Shown here piece after piece: positions 15,114-17,236 of a stretch of 17,236 nt of DNA (position 1 is its first letter; each line of letters begins with the position of its first letter). Made by a program: the position numbers and the translations under genes. This DNA comes from an uncultured Clostridia bacterium (GTDB taxonomy: Bacteria > Bacillota > Clostridia > Peptostreptococcales > Anaerovoracaceae). A model generated the notes under the pieces. That model was not told the origin of the DNA. It did no database searches and worked only from the letters and a program-made list of their open reading frames with translations. The stretch covers positions 1-17,236 of the forward strand of contig CAKQUI010000042.1 in NCBI GenBank assembly GCA_934277495.1, in the 5' to 3' direction.

Positions 15114-15692
15114 TTATACCACCTCCGCTAATGTTGCCTTGAGGGCCTTCATGTTGCCCTGTACTATCTCGGGTTTTCCCGGGAACTTGTGTCTGAAAGA
15201 CTCTTCCATGTCTTTTATGAAATCGTCGTGTTCGATGACTCCGCTGACTTTGACTGCTGCAGCCAGCATCGGAGTGTTGGGAAAGTATCTGCCGAGAGCT
15301 TCTTCCGATATCCTCTTGGCGTCTACTGTATGTATAGATCCTTCATAATCCTCGATGAGCTCTTTTCTGATCTCGTCAGCTGATTTTGATGTGTTGATGA
15401 TGAGAGCACCGTCCTTGCTCAGACCCTTTGTGACATTGACTGAATTGAGGAGCGTTTCATCTACCACCACTACATAGTCGGGATAATAGATGTTGGAGTG
15501 GACCTTGCAGTGTGTGTCTGCTATCCTGTTATATGCTGTGATAGGAGCTCCCATTCGTTCAGGACCGTATTCAGGGAATCCCTGTACGTCCTTTCCTGAG
15601 TTGAATGCAGCTTCAGCAAGGAACAGGCATGCTGTCTTGGCACCCTGGCCGCCTCTGCCGTGCCATCTGAATTCTACCATGTTGTTTGCCAT
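15114..15692 (-). CDS. porC: Pyruvate (2-oxoacid):ferredoxin oxidoreductase, gamma subunit
   Basis: A 192-residue subunit that begins with the family signature FRWHGRGGQGAKTA (8-21), GRGGQG being a phosphate-binding loop. QGFPEYGPERMGAPITAYNR (37-56) is the second hallmark and is involved in CoA binding. It is the first gene of the gamma-delta-alpha-beta operon. The ATG has the strong SD GGAGGT on the minus strand, 8 nt away. A T-box terminator lies 43 nt upstream, so expression of all four genes should depend on tRNA charging. Confidence 0.94.
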   Translation of the reverse strand: MANNMVEFRWHGRGGQGAKTACLFLAEAAFNSGKDVQGFPEYGPERMGAPITAYNRIADTHCKVHSNIYYPDYVVVVDETLLNSVNVTKGLSKDGALIINTSKSADEIRKELIEDYEGSIHTVDAKRISEEALGRYFPNTPMLAAAVKVSGVIEHDDFIKDMEESFRHKFPGKPEIVQGNMKALKATLAEVV

Positions 15693-15734
15693 TTATCTTA
15701 CCTCCGTATTAACTGCGTTAAAGTTATGATCGCA

Positions 15735-15768
15735 TAAAAAAACTCTGCCCCTCGTAATGGGACAGAGT
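15735..15768 (-). terminator. T-box-controlled terminator ahead of porC
   Basis: On the minus strand ACTCTGTCCC pairs with GGGGCAGAGT (10 bp, one G-T pair, 7-nt loop), followed by seven T. Its left arm ACTCTG is the 3' arm of the antiterminator, so the two structures exclude each other. Confidence 0.93.
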
Positions 15769-16023
15769 CGTGTTTACTCTGCTGTACCACCCAATACTGA
15801 TGCGACATACCATCATATGTCTTCTCTGTTACGGGAGAACCCGTCAAAGCCTAGTTTCCTGTGTCGTGTATATCGTGACTTCGGATTTCAGTTTGCTACT
15901 CGGGAGGGATGTTCAGAACTGCCGTTTTCTTGTACCGGGCTTCCACCTTCCCCGGCTCGCTGTGACGTATCCGTCAGTCTTACTGTCTCCGTCAAAGTAT
16001 TTGGTATTGAATTATTATTTGAT
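15735..16023 (-). promoter_or_regulatory. T-box leader of the por operon, probable isoleucine (AUC) specifier
   Basis: Read on the minus strand. Stem I opens with CGGAG (15991-15987) pairing with CTCCCG (15906-15901, one bulge). The specifier loop has AGTA (15984-15981) opposite GAA (15914-15912), the usual loop-E pair. The distal part has AGCGAG-CCGGG-GAAGGTGGAAG-CCCGG, typical of the T-box apical loops. After GAAC the triplet is ATC (15910-15908), i.e. isoleucine, although the next base is C and not the usual purine. Stem III is ACGGG-TTCT-CCCGT (15844-15831). The T-box GGGTGGTAC is at 15792-15784. The antiterminator pairs TGGG with CCCA and CAGAGT (15781-15776) with ACTCTG; the competing terminator uses the same ACTCTG. 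Uncharged tRNA should allow readthrough into porC. Confidence 0.92.
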
Positions 16024-16029
16024 ATAAAT

Positions 16030-16058
16030 AATGTAAAGGATAACAGCAGAAACGTCAA
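16030..16058 (-). promoter_or_regulatory. Sigma-A promoter of the T-box/por transcript
   Basis: On the minus strand TTGACG (16058-16053), a 17-bp spacer and TACATT (16035-16030). Transcription would start near 16023, about 30 nt before the T-box stem I and about 330 nt before porC, a normal T-box leader length. Confidence 0.75.
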
Positions 16059-16220
16059 GTGTTTTTGTGAAAAAAATTAAAGTATTTTATAAAAATATGT
16101 TGTCTGCAAACAAAAAGTATGAACAGTCAGAAAATATATCTGAAAACAGCAAAGAACCTGCATATGAGTAAAAAAGGCTGGTGGAGGCGATTTTATATGA
16201 AGCATACAGGCTGGGATTTA

Positions 16221-16246
16221 CGGTGAAATCGGTATTGATTTTACCG
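16221..16246. promoter_or_regulatory. Inverted repeat overlapping a -35 site; candidate operator
   Basis: CGGTGAAATC (16221-16230) and GATTTTACCG (16237-16246) are inverted arms with 9 of 10 positions matching and a 6-bp spacer. The right arm covers most of the -35 hexamer TTGATT, so a bound dimer would block the promoter. It could also fold in RNA, but it lies upstream of the predicted start point. Confidence 0.55.
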
Positions 16247-16263
16247 GCGGGATGACGTATATT
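16235..16263 (+). promoter_or_regulatory. Sigma-A promoter of the HNH-repeat protein gene
   Basis: TTGATT (16235-16240), a 17-bp spacer and TATATT (16258-16263). Transcription would start near 16270, about 34 nt before the start codon at 16304. Confidence 0.7.
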
Positions 16264-16303
16264 ATTCACGTAAAACGAATGAAGGGAAAAGAAACAAAGA
16301 GTT

Positions 16304-16639
16304 ATGACACAAAGTGATGGTGACAGAGAGAAACAGCTGGAGCAGCTGACAGCTTACTACAGGACTCTCTGCGACGAGCAGCTGCTGGACATCATAAGGG
16401 AGAAAACAAAGCAGCTTGGAAGACCTCCGAAGAAGAACGAGGTGCCGGCAGCCGGATATTTCAAACACAGATTCGGGCCATGGCCCAGGATACTTGAAGC
16501 AGCCGGAGTCAAGCCTGTATCAGAAGTATACGCAAGAAGAGCAGAGTCACGAAAGGCGAAACACCAGGCAAAAAGACAGAACGCCTGGGAAAAGAGAGAA
16601 GCAAAGAGACAGGCTGCGAAACAGGAGACAGAGCAGTAA
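16304..16639 (+). CDS. Small basic protein with one homing-endonuclease-associated (HNH) repeat
   Basis: A 111-residue, highly charged protein. Residues about 24-70 (LDIIREKTKQLGRPPKKNEV, then YFKHRFGPWPRILEAAG) match the HNH-associated repeat pattern, in which a 'GR.P...E' stretch leads to a 'F.....FG.W...L.AAG' helix; such repeats are short DNA-binding helical units in homing endonucleases and related small proteins. Residues about 76-111 are a Lys/Arg/Gln-rich helix that could bind nucleic acid or form a coiled coil. There is no HNH nuclease domain, so it is probably a DNA-binding protein and not a nuclease. The ATG at 16304 is preceded by the purine-rich AAGGGAAAAG and AAAGAG; it lies behind its own promoter and upstream of rpsO. 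The function is unknown. Confidence 0.7.
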   Translation: MTQSDGDREKQLEQLTAYYRTLCDEQLLDIIREKTKQLGRPPKKNEVPAAGYFKHRFGPWPRILEAAGVKPVSEVYARRAESRKAKHQAKRQNAWEKREAKRQAAKQETEQ

Positions 16640-16646
16640 TTTCCAC

Positions 16647-16675
16647 TTGCAATAAAGCAGTGTGTGTGTTAATAT
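16647..16675 (+). promoter_or_regulatory. Sigma-A promoter of rpsO
   Basis: TTGCAA (16647-16652), a 17-bp spacer and TAATAT (16670-16675). Transcription would start near 16682, giving a leader of about 80 nt before rpsO that contains the hairpin at 16694-16738. Confidence 0.7.
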
Positions 16676-16693
16676 AAGACATTAGTAAATTTA

Positions 16694-16738
16694 CCTGAGG
16701 CTTAGTCTTGCGATTTTCCGACGGCGACTCAGTCACAG
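16694..16738 (+). promoter_or_regulatory. Structured rpsO leader, candidate S15 autoregulatory element
   Basis: CTGAG (16695-16699) pairs with CTCAG (16728-16732). Inside, GC (16700-16701) can pair with GC (16724-16725) and GTC (16705-16707) with GAC (16720-16722), leaving internal loops. CCTG and CAGG can add an outer closing pair. Many rpsO leaders bind S15 and repress its own translation; this hairpin sits 17-24 nt before the start codon, where that would work. The S15-binding role is inferred. Confidence 0.4.
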
Positions 16739-16762
16739 GCGTATCAACAAGGAGGAAATAAA

Positions 16763-17029
16763 ATGATTACAACTGAAAAGAAAGCAGAGATCATCAAAGA
16801 GTATCAGTTAAAAGAAGGAGATACAGGATCACCTGAGGTACAGGTAGCTATCCTGACTTACAGGATCAATGACCTGAACGACCACCTCAAGGTGCACAAG
16901 AAGGACCACCACTCAAGAAGAGGTCTTCTGAAGATGGTAGGTCAGAGAAGAAACATGCTCAACTATCTGAAGAGCAAGGATCTTGAGAGATACAGAGCAC
17001 TTATCGCCCGTCTGGGACTGAGAAAATAA
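16763..17029 (+). CDS. rpsO: Ribosomal protein uS15 (30S subunit)
   Basis: An 88-residue protein of normal length that binds the 16S rRNA central-domain three-way junction early in 30S assembly. The hallmark segments are intact: [20 protein letters not shown] (13-32), [20 protein letters not shown] (35-54) and [20 protein letters not shown], ending in [13 protein letters not shown]. The ATG has an excellent Shine-Dalgarno site, AGGAGG at 16750-16755, 7 nt upstream. It is followed by a terminator and a gene that is probably pnp, the conserved bacterial order. Confidence 0.98.
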   Translation: MITTEKKAEIIKEYQLKEGDTGSPEVQVAILTYRINDLNDHLKVHKKDHHSRRGLLKMVGQRRNMLNYLKSKDLERYRALIARLGLRK

Positions 17030-17113
17030 CCCGAGAAGAAAAGACGAACTCTATATCAGATTAACATATGTATGAGGCGGCTTTTCAATAAGGTGCTTTC
17101 ATTCAGACAGTTC

Positions 17114-17134
17114 ATGATATGTCGTGCATATCAT
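17114..17134. other. Perfect hairpin in the rpsO-downstream gap
   Basis: ATGATATG-TCGTG-CATATCAT is an 8-bp perfect inverted repeat with a 5-nt loop, 85 nt after rpsO and 20 bp before the terminator, with no T-run. It may be an RNA processing site or an operator for the downstream gene. The region 17030-17153 otherwise shows nothing. Confidence 0.5.
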
Positions 17135-17153
17135 ACTGATTATGAATTAATTA

Positions 17154-17183
17154 AAGGTGGAGTAAAACTCCACCTTGTTTTTT
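17154..17183 (+). terminator. Rho-independent terminator between rpsO and the next gene
   Basis: AAGGTGGAGT (17154-17163) pairs perfectly with ACTCCACCTT (17167-17176), with the loop AAA, followed by GTTTTTT. It should end most rpsO transcripts; readthrough or a further promoter would be needed for the next gene. Confidence 0.92.
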
Positions 17184-17213
17184 AGGAAAATAAACAGGAG
17201 GTAGTTGTTTATT

Positions 17214-17236
17214 ATGAAATTTACAGATTACAGAAC
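17214..17236 (+). CDS. Start of a gene cut by the window end; probably polynucleotide phosphorylase
   Basis: Only seven complete codons are visible (MKFTDYR). The ATG at 17214 has the strong Shine-Dalgarno AGGAGG at 17196-17201. Identity as pnp is inferred from the common rpsO-pnp order; the visible residues are compatible with the variable N-terminus of that enzyme but do not prove it. Confidence 0.5.

Larger units (their letters stand above)
16059..16303. other. Gap between the por promoter and the HNH-repeat gene: promoter, inverted repeat, no firm gene
   Basis: The right half holds the promoter and inverted repeat listed separately. A 20-codon frame at 16164-16226 (MSKKGWWRRFYMKHTGWDLR) contains an internal ATG at 16197 that has a good Shine-Dalgarno site, GGAGG at 16183-16187, which would give a nine-residue peptide. 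Neither is supported beyond that. The left part (16081-16160) is AT-rich and shows nothing else. Confidence 0.5.

Noticed and set aside
15757..16080. 107-codon + strand frame over the T-box region
   Set aside because: The region is fully explained as a minus-strand T-box leader; the frame has no ribosome binding site and no domain.
1..17236. CRISPR array, tRNA, rRNA, insertion sequence or prophage
   Set aside because: I saw no regularly spaced repeats, no cloverleaf with a CCA-end pattern, no transposase or phage protein, and no terminal inverted repeats with target duplications.

Overview
The window looks like a chromosomal segment of an anaerobic, Gram-positive Firmicute (Clostridia-like). 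This rests on a T-box leader, LPXTG sorting signals with a class C sortase, a four-subunit pyruvate:ferredoxin oxidoreductase, purine-rich Shine-Dalgarno sites, AT-rich intergenic DNA, and heavy use of AGA and ATA codons. I cannot name the species from the sequence alone. I see no transposon, phage gene, CRISPR array or tRNA.

Layout, left to right. (1) 1-2421: the end of a vitamin B5 operon on the + strand: a 5'-truncated DUF2520/Rossmann-type protein (likely ketopantoate reductase), panB (ATGA overlap) and panC, then a terminator; panD is not here. (2) 2523-5092: a TetR-family regulator (-) facing a PutP-type Na+/proline symporter (+), with a perfect 16-bp palindrome between them as the likely operator, and a bidirectional terminator beyond putP. 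(3) 5243-12548: a pilus locus split by a divergent AT-rich promoter region. A 1464-residue, LPSAG-anchored adhesin or tip pilin runs leftward; a 526-residue backbone pilin (LPTTG) and a class C sortase run rightward. (4) 12591-16058: a leftward four-gene operon for the gamma, delta, alpha and beta subunits of pyruvate:ferredoxin oxidoreductase, preceded by a strong promoter and a complete T-box leader with specifier loop, antiterminator and terminator. (5) 16164-17236: a small protein with one homing-endonuclease-associated (HNH) repeat behind a promoter overlapped by an inverted repeat, then rpsO with its own promoter and structured leader, a terminator, and the first codons of a gene that is probably pnp.

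How the genes work together. The panB/panC products and the DUF2520 protein would supply pantoate and pantothenate for coenzyme A, which the ferredoxin oxidoreductase uses. The sortase would polymerise the LPTTG pilin and could attach the large adhesin. The T-box ties the oxidoreductase to the charging of one tRNA, read here as isoleucine (AUC). This suggests the enzyme may serve amino-acid synthesis (2-oxoacid formation by reductive carboxylation) as well as, or instead of, pyruvate breakdown. This T-box/oxidoreductase pairing and the duplicated cysteine-bracketed module in the giant adhesin are the most interesting features.
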